Assembly: GCA_036873755.1 (NCBI GenBank)
Contig: JAVTVY010016018.1
Location: 1 to 64,000, forward strand
From: Hanleya hanleyi
Taxonomy: Eukaryota > Mollusca > Polyplacophora > Lepidopleurida > Hanleyidae
Direction of reading: 5' to 3'
DNA: 64,000 bases
The position numbers and the translations under genes were made by a program. Shown piece by piece: positions 13,037-23,409 of the stretch (position 1 is the stretch's first letter; the number at the start of each line of letters is the position of its first letter). Under the pieces are notes generated by a model. It ran no database searches and had not been told where the DNA came from. It was given only the letters and a program-made list of their open reading frames with translations.

Positions 13037-14757
13037 GTAGATAGAGATAGATAGATAATCTTTATTTAAAAACTCGATAACTTCATAGGCATACAAAACC
13101 TCTTTTCATGAAGATCGAGGGCGAAAACAATAAGATATAACAATGGAAGAGACGTGTTAAAAGTGAAAAGTAAACATATACATAAAATATCATAGAGTTA
13201 TATCAACCGAATAAGACAGAAAGTTATAGTTAAACCAGTCGAATAAGAACATTCTAAAAAATTAAATCGCTATATGCAGAGTAACATGAAAAAAATGTAA
13301 ATAAAATAAATTAATAAATAGATAAAAAAAAAATTAAAGATAAAAAAAAATAAAAAAAAATAAATAAAAATGCAGAGTAACATGAAAACAATTTAAATTA
13401 ATTAATAAAATAATAAAAATGACAACAAATGACTATAATTGTGTCGAGTGTATAAATTCAGATAAATATATAAAACAAAACAGACACTGTCGTAGATTAG
13501 AAAAATACATGTACTATATTAAAATAATCAATAAGAACTATCGACTAGAAATTGTGAAAATAAATTATGTTTACATGCAGTTTTAAAAGCGCCAATGGTA
13601 TCAATTACGTTAATATGAGCTGGCAAATCGTTAAAATCAGACGAACGAGTAATTTGGATAGAGCGCTTAAAAAATTCAGTCCGAACCCTTGGAACACGCA
13701 ATAAATTCTGAGTAGAAGATCTTAAGGATCTAGTTGGCTCAAATTTCTTAAACATATCAGATACATAGTTCGGGGCTAAATTATGAATAGCTTTAAAAAC
13801 AAAGGTAAGTCTATTCAGTTTCAACTGATAAGATAGAGGTAACCAGTTAAGCTTAATGTAAAGGTATTTTATGTGCTCAGAGGGATCAGAATCTAGTATC
13901 AGTTTCATTGCACGCCTTTGACTGCGCTCAAGATATACAAGTTGGAAGAAGATGTAGTACCCCAAACATTAGAACAATAAGACAAATGAGGCAATATAAA
14001 ACAGGAGTAAAATAATTTTCTAGCATGTAAGGGTAAAAACTTTCTAATCCTAGCGAAAAGGTATAGCTTTGGATTAATCTTACTCTCTATTAATTTGACA
14101 AGTTCAGACCAGTCCAAATTATTGTTTATGACAACACCAAGTAGTTTTTTCAGACTAAAGTGTTTCTAAGTTTGTGTTACCAAGCGTTATATTTAAATCA
14201 GATCTGTCCAAATGACATCGCTTCTGGCTGGTAGCAACAATCATAGCTTTGGTTTTGGTACAATTAGGGTATAATTTGTTATCAGAGCACCATTGACTAG
14301 TAGAGAGCATATCGTCATTTAGGCATTTACTTATCACCTCAAGCGATTTGCTAGAAACAGATATTGTAGTATCGTAAACAAAAGTGGTAGACGCAGATTT
14401 CAAATGCAGTGGCAAATCATTTGCATAGATTATAAACAGAAGAGGACCTAGAATGGACCTACCTACATCAACATTAACAACATCAGAGTAGGTGCCCTTA
14501 AAATCTACGAATTGTTTCCGCATATGTAAGTATGATTGGAAAAAGGAAATGGATTGACCAGTACAGCCATACAGTTTAAGTTTGGTTAACAATTTGTCAA
14601 GAATTTATGCCAAGAATTAATTAGGGCAGATAAAGCAGTTTCATAAGAATGACCCGAACGAAATCCAGCTTGATTAGTGTGAAATAAATTGTTATATTCC
14701 ATATATTCAGTCAAGTTATTATGCACGTGTCTTTCTAAAATTGTGAATGGGTAGAAC
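13037..14757 (-). pseudogene. 5'-truncated LINE (non-LTR retrotransposon) relic, reverse transcriptase region
   Basis: Read on the minus strand, 14757 to 14593 encodes an RT start with a QAGFRSGHS motif. This joins, after an apparent deletion of roughly 40-50 codons, to 14592-14155, which carries SILGPLLFIIYANDLP (palm motif B region). The catalytic F-A-D-D box is degraded to FVYDT. Then come 14117-13905 (KLFYSCFILPHLSYC) and 13965-13528 (a LNWLPLSYQ... C-terminal segment), separated by frame breaks. The 3' UTR runs to 13037 and ends in AATAAA (minus strand, near 13060) and a (TCTA)n tail. The order RT, thumb, C-terminal region, AATAAA and microsatellite tail fits a Jockey/CR1/RTE-like LINE; the exact clade is uncertain. 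It is clearly dead. Confidence 0.85.
13270..13440. repeat. A-rich low-complexity tract with a ~95 bp partial duplication
   Basis: ATGCAGAGTAACATGAAAA occurs near 13276 and 13370, separated by (A)n/(TAAA)n sequence. This lies in the 3' UTR of the LINE relic. Confidence 0.6.
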
Positions 14758-15368
14758 TCGGGCTATTTTCCACAATGACGAAAAATGGCCATTCACAATA
14801 CACAAGGTAGCTTGCTTTTTAAATGTGTTAATTTTTGCTTTCATATTTTGGTTCTCAAAACCTATATTTTCATCATAAGTTTCATCAATACTGTTCAACC
14901 CTATCTGGCTTGGGCTTTTTCAGACCTGTTCAGGCCTGGGGAGGACGACCGCCACTAGAGTTTTCCTGTTGTACGGTACAATTGTGCAGAAGAAAATGTG
15001 CCATGTGCTTATTCACACCTGTATGCGTTTCAAGTATCTGCAATAATTATTCTGATAAAGCAATCAACGACGAACTCAAATCCAGTTATGACCTCCATTT
15101 AAACGAGAAATCCTGAAGGATCTTGGCGCCCACCATTGTCCGATAATTGTAAGCTAATGACAAGAGGATCTTTTTGTCCATTGTTACTAAGAACAAAAGA
15201 TTGATTTGTAATATTTTTTACAGAATTTTGAATCTGAGCGAAAAAGATATACTCTAAGTTTCAGGAGTTTCAAGATTTCTAGAAACTGTACTTATGACGG
15301 TTGTTATAATACAAGAGAAATGAGCAAAGTTAATCTGAAATTGAATGTACATGTACGGAGGATCCTTC
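14758..15368. other. Unassigned sequence
   Basis: One ORF (14835-15116, 93 codons) lacks recognisable domains. Nothing else can be supported. Confidence 0.35.
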
Positions 15369-15749
15369 CGCTTAACCCGGGGCTAGGGGCCGTATGAGCC
15401 CATGTACTTCAAGATCCTCATGGTACTCATATGAACAGTCACAATCAAGGCGTGGCTGAGGTACATCATTTTTAGATGACGACTCTATAACGAATATTAT
15501 GGATTACGAATACTGATCAGCGATACGGATTTGATATTTTGGAACATCATGATGTCTTGCCGGCATCATTGAAAATTGTTGACCGCTTCTCTTGCAGGAA
15601 ACAAGCCTATGTTTATGTATACTTTTGTCTTTTGAATTTGGTGCTAATACTGTTATATGGAAATGGAATAGGTCTTTGGATTATGGACGCGGATATTCTC
15701 TAATGGACGACGGCTGGATTATGAATGACGGACTAGACGCTTGTAATTC
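15369..15749 (+). repeat. Penelope-like element 3' tail, nearly full-length copy
   Basis: The segment starts with CGCTTAACCCGGGGCTAGGG and ends with GACGGACTAGACGCTTGTAAT, as at 51259-51630. The only differences are scattered substitutions and small indels. The following sequence differs from that of the other copies, so this is an independent insertion. Confidence 0.8.
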
Positions 15750-16189
15750 GTTTTGTGGTATTTTTTTTTTGCACGTGTCATCATTGGGTACTGGAAGCGA
15801 AGACAAATCTCTTTGAAACTTCGGCATGAGCTATGCAACATACTTAAGATTTTATAATTAGGAACGAATGCTAATTCTGTCCTGTTTACTGGGCTAGTTT
15901 GAGATATCTCTTTTAAGATACCATACTCGAAAATAGTAGGATGGTACAGTACTTAATACTGAAGGGATCCGGTCCGCACAGTAATGTTGAAACTTCGAAA
16001 GTGCCTGAATCCTGATTATCTCCCTTGGATAGAAACATGCAGTAGTCTACAGTTGTCGAGTTATGACGTTGAGTCACAAGAGTGACGTCCCTTCATGTAG
16101 CCGACCCACCGGCACACGAAAGGGTGGGGCAGTTCATTTGCAACTGCATGGACTAAAGAAAACTGATTTAAAATTTGAAGAAATACATT
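15750..16189. other. Unassigned sequence
   Basis: It holds a short T-run at 15767-15776 and one 84-codon ORF (16063-16317), which overlaps the opposite-strand retroelement fragment. I see no supported gene. Confidence 0.35.
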
Positions 16190-16745
16190 TTAATTCCGAA
16201 TTATTTGAACTCCTTGATATGGAAGGTGAATGTGTGGATATTCTCTATAGTCAATATATAGAATATACCCCACCATTTGACCCGCCGACTCTTGTGATGC
16301 AACGTCACAAATCTTAATTTGAAGCGTAACTTGGATGTTGGAAACGTAAGCGTAACAAGAACGTTGATTTGGGATAATTTGGCAAGAAAATCCTCGGTGA
16401 TTTTTAGATAACTAGGATGCCGGTTAGCAATTGGTTTGAGGTGATAGTCAATAAATTCGGAAATGTGGTAGGAGTCAGACCCACAATCAGAAACAATAGG
16501 TCGGCCCGGCGGGGTAAACTCATCAGTCCATTTTTCATTCGGCTTGTGGATCTTCGGCAAAATGTAAAATGTCTCATTTTTGCTTCATGTTTCTTAGGGG
16601 CCAGATACTCTAACTGTTTGTCGGAAATAATTTGTTTTTCTTTTAATTGGATCAAAATTTGAAGAAATCTGACATAATTTTCAGGCCATATTTCTTTGTT
16701 TAGTTTTTTGTAATGCCTAGGATTATTGAGCAGACGTTGTTGTGG
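16190..16745 (-). pseudogene. Penelope-like reverse transcriptase fragment (second PLE lineage)
   Basis: On the minus strand, 16655-16570 encodes a helical stretch ending EAKMRHF. A one-base frame change at about 16560 leads into PKIHKPNEKW, then PPGRPIVSDCGSDSY, an EFIDYHLKPI segment and HPSYLKITEDFL. The pair LPKIHKP and PPGRPIVS(D/N)C is a hallmark of the PLE RT fingers/palm. It differs from the element at 48588-51246, so at least two PLE lineages are present. Only the N-terminal half of RT is seen; the catalytic YxDD part is missing. A 33 bp segment of it (16465-16497) is directly repeated at 16741-16773. Confidence 0.75.
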
Positions 16746-16807
16746 TAGGAGTCAGACCCACAATCAGAAACAAAAAATTCACATCAAAATGGAATAAAAA
16801 TATATTA

Positions 16808-17540
16808 AAAAAAAAAAAAAAAGTTGCATGGGAAAATCCAAGATGGTCGCCTGGTGGCCATATTGGATTTTCAAGTCGTACCAGAAAAGGTATCTTGCAC
16901 AACTAGACGACAAGGGGAACCGGTGTACCAAATTTGATAAAGGTCCATGAAGTACTTCCTGAGAAATGACGATAAAGTTTCATAGGGAAATCCAAGATGG
17001 CTGCCTGGTGGCCATATTGTGTTTTCGTGTAGGCACAGAAAAGGCATCTTGCACAACTAGACGACAAGGGGAACCTGTGTACCAAATTTGAGAAAGATCC
17101 ATGCAGTATTGCCTGAGAAATTACGATAAAATTTCATGGGGAAATCCAAGATGGCTGCCTGGTGGCCATATTGGATTTTCGAATCGGACGAGAAAAGGTA
17201 TCTTGCACAACTAGACCCCAAGGGGAACCTGTGTACCAAATTTGAGAAAGATCCATGCAGTACTTCCTGAGAAATGACGATAAAGTTTCATGGGGAAATC
17301 CAAGATGGCTGCCTGGTGGCCATATTGGATTTTGGAATCGGACCAGAAAATATCTTGCAAAACTAGACACCAAGAGGAGCCTGTGTACCAAATTTGAGAA
17401 AGATCCATGGAGTAGTTCCTGAGAAATCGCGATAACAAGAATTGTTTACGGACGGACGGACGGACGGACTGACGGACGGACGACGGACCACGGACGAAAA
17501 GCGATTTGAACAGCCCACCATCTGGTGATGGTGGGCTGAA
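16808..17540 (-). repeat. Pearl/HINE-like element: ~150 bp core repeats, (ACGG)n and terminal hairpin
   Basis: Four to five units carry AATCCAAGATGGCTGCCTGG, TGGCCATATTGGATTTTCG, TCTTGCACAACTAGAC and GTACCAAATTTGAGAAAGAT, with a period near 150 bp. They are followed at 17447-17497 by a GGAC/GACGGAC microsatellite and at 17511-17537 by a hairpin (CAGCCCACCATC pairs with GATGGTGGGCTG). Tandem ~150 bp cores next to (ACGG)n is the published layout of the bivalve 'pearl' family. The strand is arbitrary. The nested minus-strand ORFs are repeat products. Confidence 0.75.
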
Positions 17541-18727
17541 AACATTTGACTATCTTCCTGTATTGTTTATACCAAGTTACGTGAATATATGAGAAAATTA
17601 TCGGATGTGTGAACTGTACATTAACGCATTGTCATCCAATACCATACCTATAGGGGGCTATAAATCGTGAATCAGTTATATTAACCGATTATCTTTGGCC
17701 TTGATACATTATACATGTGGTATAGTAAGATAGGATTTCCATCGACAAATCTCCAATCATAATTCAATGTTGTTGGCAGTTCGCAGATCTAGCGGCGTAC
17801 GACGGCAACACGGCCTATGTGTATTCGATATTCTTTCGCGCCTTGAACAATCCCTCGCGATCGAGGATTCACGATAATGAACGGATCAGGTACGGAGAAA
17901 CGATTCAAACACAATATCGCGGGAGAATGCTTTTTTTCCTTTTCGAAAAGACGTTTTTCTCATTTCTTCCTCGATATCCTCGTGACTGATTCACGAATAA
18001 TCGATTTTTAGACGAGAAAATTGAAGAAAAATCGCGACTGAAGGAAAATGATTAATGGAAACGCTCCCTTAACTACTCTTGTCTTGGCTCCATTCAAAAA
18101 TCCATTCAACATGCATAGATTTACATCAACAATGCTTACCTGATTGTTTATGCCTTAAATTCGATCAGTTTCAGACCTGGATGTAGCCACAACAATATAT
18201 CCAGACGGGAATGTTCTACCTCATATAAGACATTCCAGCAGGACATGGAGCAGTCCACTTGTGTGAGTATGACAAGGGTGTCAGGTCGGCAGGGTGACAC
18301 CATCGTCCCAATTTACAGATTTTAGTAGAGCCATTTGTTCAGTCAAATGATTGTATGGACATGGTAGACGTTGAATGGTAAGGCCTACATGCATCATGAT
18401 TATTGAATCATGTGACTCTTACAAGCAAAAGTCCGCCCAGAAACATGGCTTTCAGTCGAGTTCTGTGCCTGACGTTAACTTTCTTCAGCTTCATGATCTT
18501 AGTGTGAATGAACCAAAATCTGTTTTAAGCAGTACACAGTTCGAAAAAACGTCCAGACAATTTTGGGATGCAGGAGGATGTACCGAGTCGCCCGAGCTCA
18601 TTGTCGAGGCTCCAGGGGGTGGATGACCTCATCTATGGACTGAAGTTGACAATGATAATAACATTGGCTATGTCACTGACACAGATCATCTAGGTGCGCT
18701 GATTTCGGCATTTACGGTTGGCTGCAA
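17541..18727. other. Unassigned sequence with one 83-codon ORF
   Basis: The ORF at 18375-18626 (+) has no recognised domain. The stretch at 17800-18060 is rich in TCGA/CGAT-containing motifs similar in flavour to the inverted-end elements downstream, but I could not define boundaries. Confidence 0.3.
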
Positions 18728-19276
18728 CGAACATAAATCGGTTTCAATGCCTAAGATTAAATCGACTTAGACCACAACCTAATTCCATCAGTCAAATTAT
18801 TGCTTCATTTCCTCGGCCTAAACGGGTCTAAACCGCGGAATGAATCGATTTAGACCTAGGAATAAATCCCTGGAAATGAACGTTATACACTCCGCGATCT
18901 TGAGCCTTCTAGTCCAAGGAAAAAAGCACTTAAGTCCTAAGCTTTAATCCACCAATCAAAATCCAGCCTCTAGTCCGATGGTTTTTCATCTAATTAAACA
19001 TCGGAACTTGGGTTTAATTGGTAGAATAATGTCTAGAGCTTGAACGTCTTACCTCGGCTAGAAGATTCAAAATCGCGGATTAAATAAAATTCAGTTCCTC
19101 AAATGAACTCGGTGATTCAATGTTAGGTCTAAATCGATTTATTCCGCGGTTAAAACGCTCTTCACCGAGGAATTAGAGCAGTAATTTAATGGTGGACTTA
19201 GATTGAGGTCTAAATCGATTTAATCATAGGTTTAAATCGATTTTAATCCTAGTCTTTGAAACCGATTTCTGTCCGC
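18728..19276. mobile_element. MITE-like foldback element with long inverted arms
   Basis: The left end (AAATCGGTTTCAATGCC, then AAGATTAAATCGACTTAGACC-like sequence) pairs with the reverse complement of the right end near 19195-19276 (AAATCGGTTTCAAAGACTAG). Similarity extends inward through a second pair (CCGCGGAATGAATCGATTTA near 18835 against CCGCGGAATAAATCGATTTA, reversed, near 19140-19155). The arms are therefore roughly 150-200 bp of a ~550 bp unit with no coding capacity. The recurrent ATCGATTTA motif gives the segment its repetitive look. Target duplications were not resolved. Confidence 0.65.
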
Positions 19277-19664
19277 TACCGTCAACCATAGGCGTACGAG
19301 GTGGCAAATACATCCCACTACACCTGTCCTTGGAAAGACAAGGACTTGGGATCCTGGGGTATGTACAAATAATATCCCAGAATCTGATATTGAGTAAGTT
19401 AACCACAGTCATATACCGGTAAGCAAAGATATGGCTGTATGGCACAAAGGTATATATGTGAGTTTTCTAACTTGTATTATTAAAAGTGTCTCCGTTCCCT
19501 TACCAAAATCATTCGATATGTCACAAAACCAACATCTATAGACAAATGAGCGTTCGTGTGAATTGAGAATACATAATGAACATAGAATATCCATTAAAAC
19601 TGTCATCAGCAGACAGCCACCTATCTGATAGAAGAAATAAAATTTACATTTCATTTTCAGCTTA
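19224..19664. other. Unassigned sequence between two inverted-end elements
   Basis: Overlapping short minus-strand ORFs have no recognisable domains. The first ~50 bases belong to the MITE-like element before it. Confidence 0.3.
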
Positions 19665-21818
19665 CTTAGGGGCCACATTCAATCGATCGAGACGGTTTCT
19701 CGATAACTGAGTAATACCGATAAATATCTCTTCTCGAAGGGTCCCGGTTTATCTCTATCGATTGTTGTCCCGGTTTGCTCCCGGTTTTCTCTCGATCCAC
19801 CTTGAAATAAATATAATTGTTTCGAGAATGGAATCAAGATGCCTTTAATTGGTTTGAACCATTCAGAAGGCGTATGCTCGTATATATACATGCACTTCTC
19901 TGTGGTAGCGAAATTAATCTGGGCGAATACATATGCATTAAAAGACGGATAATGAATTCGATTGAAAACGAATAATTTAATATTATTTTGTAAGTCTGTC
20001 CGTAGATCTGTAGTCGCATGGTCTGCATGAGAAGAGAGAATCATCACCGACTGAAATGGTATAAACTGGTTCATTATTATTCAGTATAACCAACTTATTT
20101 CGAACCTACTTTTATAATTTGAATTCACTTAATGAGATACGTCCAGGAACTGTGCATTGAAATAAATTCTGCATGTCTAGAATATAATTACAGATGTTCT
20201 TTTGAAAGTATATTAGAATGGGAGAAAATCTTTATTGATAATATTTATTTAATAGCAGCTTGACTTGACGCTTCGTTAGAAAGTCCCCCGTTATTCAGAC
20301 AAGTAGTGGCATTGAAGACCACAGGATTTACTGGTATTTCACTGGAAAGCGGAGACTTTTATCATGAACGCTCGATCGAAGTTTTTGAGCACTCCCTGTC
20401 AGCCGTTCTCATTGGCAAAGCAGTATCGTTGACAGTAAAACGGGTGTAAAAACGCAAAAAAAACGTAAAATCCAAAACGCCATTGCACCCTGAATTGGGC
20501 GTTATTACTATTATTTGGTTAATTCCGATTGTCAATATTATCGCTAGCCACTTCTTTTATATCAGCAATAAATTTGTTGATATAATCTCTCTTTTTTCTT
20601 TGATAGGCATTTAGAAGTCGACGTATATAACACAATGTTATTCTATGGATACCAACTTTTTTATTGCTGTGGAGCTGACGTTTCATTAGCTTTGAAAAGT
20701 TGGAAGTATCTCCAACGAAACGTCAGCTCTACAGCAATAAAGAAGTTGTTATCCATAGAATAGCATTGTGTGATATAATCTCTTTGTTTGAACTTGTTAT
20801 GATTTGATATATTTGACAGAGAATGTCTACCGGAAGTTCATGTCGAGTTAATTTGACAACAATCAGGCCTAACTAAGAAAATAAAAAACATGGAAAAGAA
20901 AACTCACAATTCCAGTTAATAGTCTAGCGTCCGACTGGCAATTGTTAGAAGTCAATAGCGAAGTGAAATAAACATCACTAGGCCGGAATGAGTTGAATTT
21001 GAAATCTACGCCTCAAATTACTACCCCACATGAAACCGATTGCTTCGCACAGTGAAACTAACAACGCGCTCCGCTAATGGTCGACATATACAAACAACCT
21101 TTTAAACGGAAGTTGTAGAATTAATATTATTTTCTGCGATTCAGAATCAACAGGTCATTTATGAAGGATGCCAGTGTCATTAACACAAATTGCATGTCGC
21201 CTTCTTTCCAAAATCGACCGTAGTTCATGTCTTATTTCGTTTTTTCGTTAAACATTCTATGGTAGCCGGTTATGTTCTTTGTACTCGTCCACGGCCTATG
21301 AGGCAACGAATACACTAAATATTTCATTTATTCCGCGTCAGATATACAATCAATTATGCAGGTAAGAGAATATCATGCAAATATATATTCATTCAAGATA
21401 AATGAAACGTTTTATATCAATTGAATTAGGAAAACCACAGGACATGGACATAGCGATCAAACGTTGAATAACATGGAAAAAACCGTTTCCCCCCCAAAAA
21501 TCCGTTGTCTGGATTCCATTTTGGGTCGCGATATGCGTATACGACGAGCGGTCCCAAAATTTGGTGCCCGCACAACACTGATCGTCTCAGAAGCTACGAA
21601 ACGGCCAAAAAACACGGGCATATAGAAACCGAGACCCCCTTCGAGATTGCCGATAAATTTCATGTGCATCTCGGAAACCGGGACATTTCGATCGAGATAA
21701 ACCGGGAGACGTCGCCAGGGGTCCCGTTTCTGCCCTCCCGGTTTCAGCCGAGAAATTTCTCAGTCCATCTCGAAGGCATCGAGAAAGCGCCCCGATTAAT
21801 TGGACCCCTTATTCTTGG
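19665..21818. mobile_element. ~2.15 kb element with diverged terminal inverted repeats
   Basis: The left end holds GGGGCCACATTCAATCGAT followed by GGTTTCTCGATAACTGAG. The right end, reverse complemented, reads AATAAGGGGTCCAATTAATCG followed by GCTTTCTCGATG. Both ends continue into TCGA/CCGGTTT-rich subterminal sequence (19730-19800 and 21620-21790). The interior has no recognisable transposase; its ORFs of 70-131 codons lie mainly in the subterminal repeats. It also carries the hairpin at 20634-20775. This could be a non-autonomous DNA transposon. Confidence 0.5.
20634..20775. repeat. Large imperfect hairpin with a retroelement-tail motif on both arms
   Basis: The left arm (ATTCTATGGATACCAACTT, then TTATTGCTGTGGAGCTGACGTTTC in reversed sense) is nearly fully complementary to the right arm (CCAACGAAACGTCAGCTC, then AGCAATAAAGAAGTTGTTATCC). 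The loop is about 20 nt. The right arm repeats the order seen at 4690-4760: stem, CGAAACGTC, AATAAA, AAGTTGTTATCCATA. It therefore looks like two copies of one retroelement 3' terminus inserted head to head. Confidence 0.6.
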
Positions 21819-22342
21819 GATTTGAGATTTTAGCAGATAGCTTTTATATTAAACGAATTACGAATAGCTAAAACAATCACTATTCAACCAATTACATCCC
21901 ATTTCAAGACTGTGGATCTGTAGTACCAAACATGATTGGCTAGACATGACTGTCGTATCTTACTCAAGCTATCCCAGAGCCGAGGGTTTTTTAGATGCGC
22001 AGCTTCGTATAAACCATTCTTAATGCATATTCGAAAGTGTTATCTGGAATATCTGTACCTGAATGCGGAAAAATAATATTACCGCCGTTCAAAGTACGGG
22101 TTTTCCATTGGTGGTATAGACCTAAATACATTGACAATACGTTGACAGATTCTAGATAAAATTCTATACATTAGATTGTCGTAATTGATAAGTACACTTT
22201 GGTATCGTCTTCTTCCGATATAGAACAACAAATATATATAATTCCAACCAGCCGATAATGTTGTTATGGATATACGGTCTTTTACGAAAGCGGCGCGGAA
22301 TGCCCTTTCAGAATATAGAAGTTAAAAAATATATTAAAGATA
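21819..22342. other. Unassigned sequence
   Basis: This is an AT-rich stretch with no ORF or repeat structure that I can support. Confidence 0.35.
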
Positions 22343-22854
22343 CGCGGGGTGGGAGCCATCTTCGCCAGCCAAGTCGACGTACATCACGTTGCTCTGTACA
22401 TCGCCTTGGCATACTTCTCTAGTAAAGTTTGAACGTGAATCCTCATTGATGAGTGGGATGCAGAGACGGCTTGCTGCATCCAATCAGAATGCGCGTTACG
22501 TGCAGTTGGTTTCCCAAGATGGTGCCCCCACTAAGAACGAGCTGTGTCGAATGTGCGGGGACATTCTGCCGAAAAAAATAGGAGAATCATTTTCACGTCC
22601 ACTTTCGGTGTTTCTGATCAATTGAATCAGATTTTGGGACGCGCTGCAAGGTTGAACGATATCGAATCGCCTTACGTGTGTGGTAGACTTGAAATTGAAG
22701 GGGAACAACTCCTGGAGGCAAAAAGTCTCTCTTCGTTAAAACTTCCACTAGGTGGCGCAGAGCAGTATTCCTCTGCCACCAGCCAAGAATGTCAAGGCAG
22801 CGTAGAGAGCTTTGCGATGTAGTTGACTTGGCTGGTGAAGATGGGTGGGAGCAT
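22343..22854 (+). mobile_element. ~500 bp inverted-end element carrying a CxxCG (zinc-finger-like) coding relic
   Basis: The ends are inverted: CATCTTCGCCAGCCAAGTC at 22357-22375 pairs with the reverse of GACTTGGCTGGTGAAGATG at 22825-22843, and the match extends inward to the ACATC/GATGT pair (about 28 bp arms). Inside, 22389-22625 encodes ELCRMCGDILPKK. After a frame change near 22600, the frame of 22544-22822 continues with VSDQLNQILGRA and ESPYVCGRLEIEGEQLL. A CxxCG pair followed about 50 residues later by a second cysteine is reminiscent of ZAD-type or RAG-associated cysteine domains, but only part of a zinc ligand set is present. It may be a captured exon or the relic of a short transposon ORF. 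Function is unknown. Confidence 0.45.
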
Positions 22855-23097
22855 ATACCTCAGCGTGTTTTGGTCTATAGCTTTTCATGAAACGAACATG
22901 TTATATGGAGAGAAAAAACGACACATCAATTTATTTAGAAATACCAGCGGTATCAAAAAAGTATATGTTTCTTTTACAAAGATGAATGCAGACATATTTC
23001 AGCGGATAGGCTTCTAAAATTGTAATATACAGATCCGAAATTCCATCTGACCGACGAAACAAAAAGATATCCCGAGAACTGACACGCGAATAGCGAA

Positions 23098-23409
23098 AAC
23101 GCATGACTGAGATACATCATTCTATAGATGACGACTTTACAACGAATATTATGGATTAAGAATGCTGATCAGCGATACGGATTTGATATTTTTGAACATC
23201 ATGATGTCTTGCCGGCATCACTGAAAACTGTTGACCGCTTTTCTCTTGCAAGAAAAAATCCTATGTTTATGTATACTATGGTTATCTTTTTGAATTTGGT
23301 GCTAATACTGTTATATGGAATATGGAATAGGTCTTTGGATTATGGACGCGGATATTCACTAATGGACGACGGCTGAATTATGAATGACGGATCAGACGCT
23401 TGTAATTTG
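23098..23409 (+). repeat. Penelope-like element 3' tail, 5'-truncated copy
   Basis: It matches the tail family from GACTGAGATACATCATTC to the GACGCTTGTAAT end. The 5' ~70 bp (the CCGCTTAACCCGGGG part) is absent. Downstream sequence is unlike that of the other copies. Confidence 0.8.
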
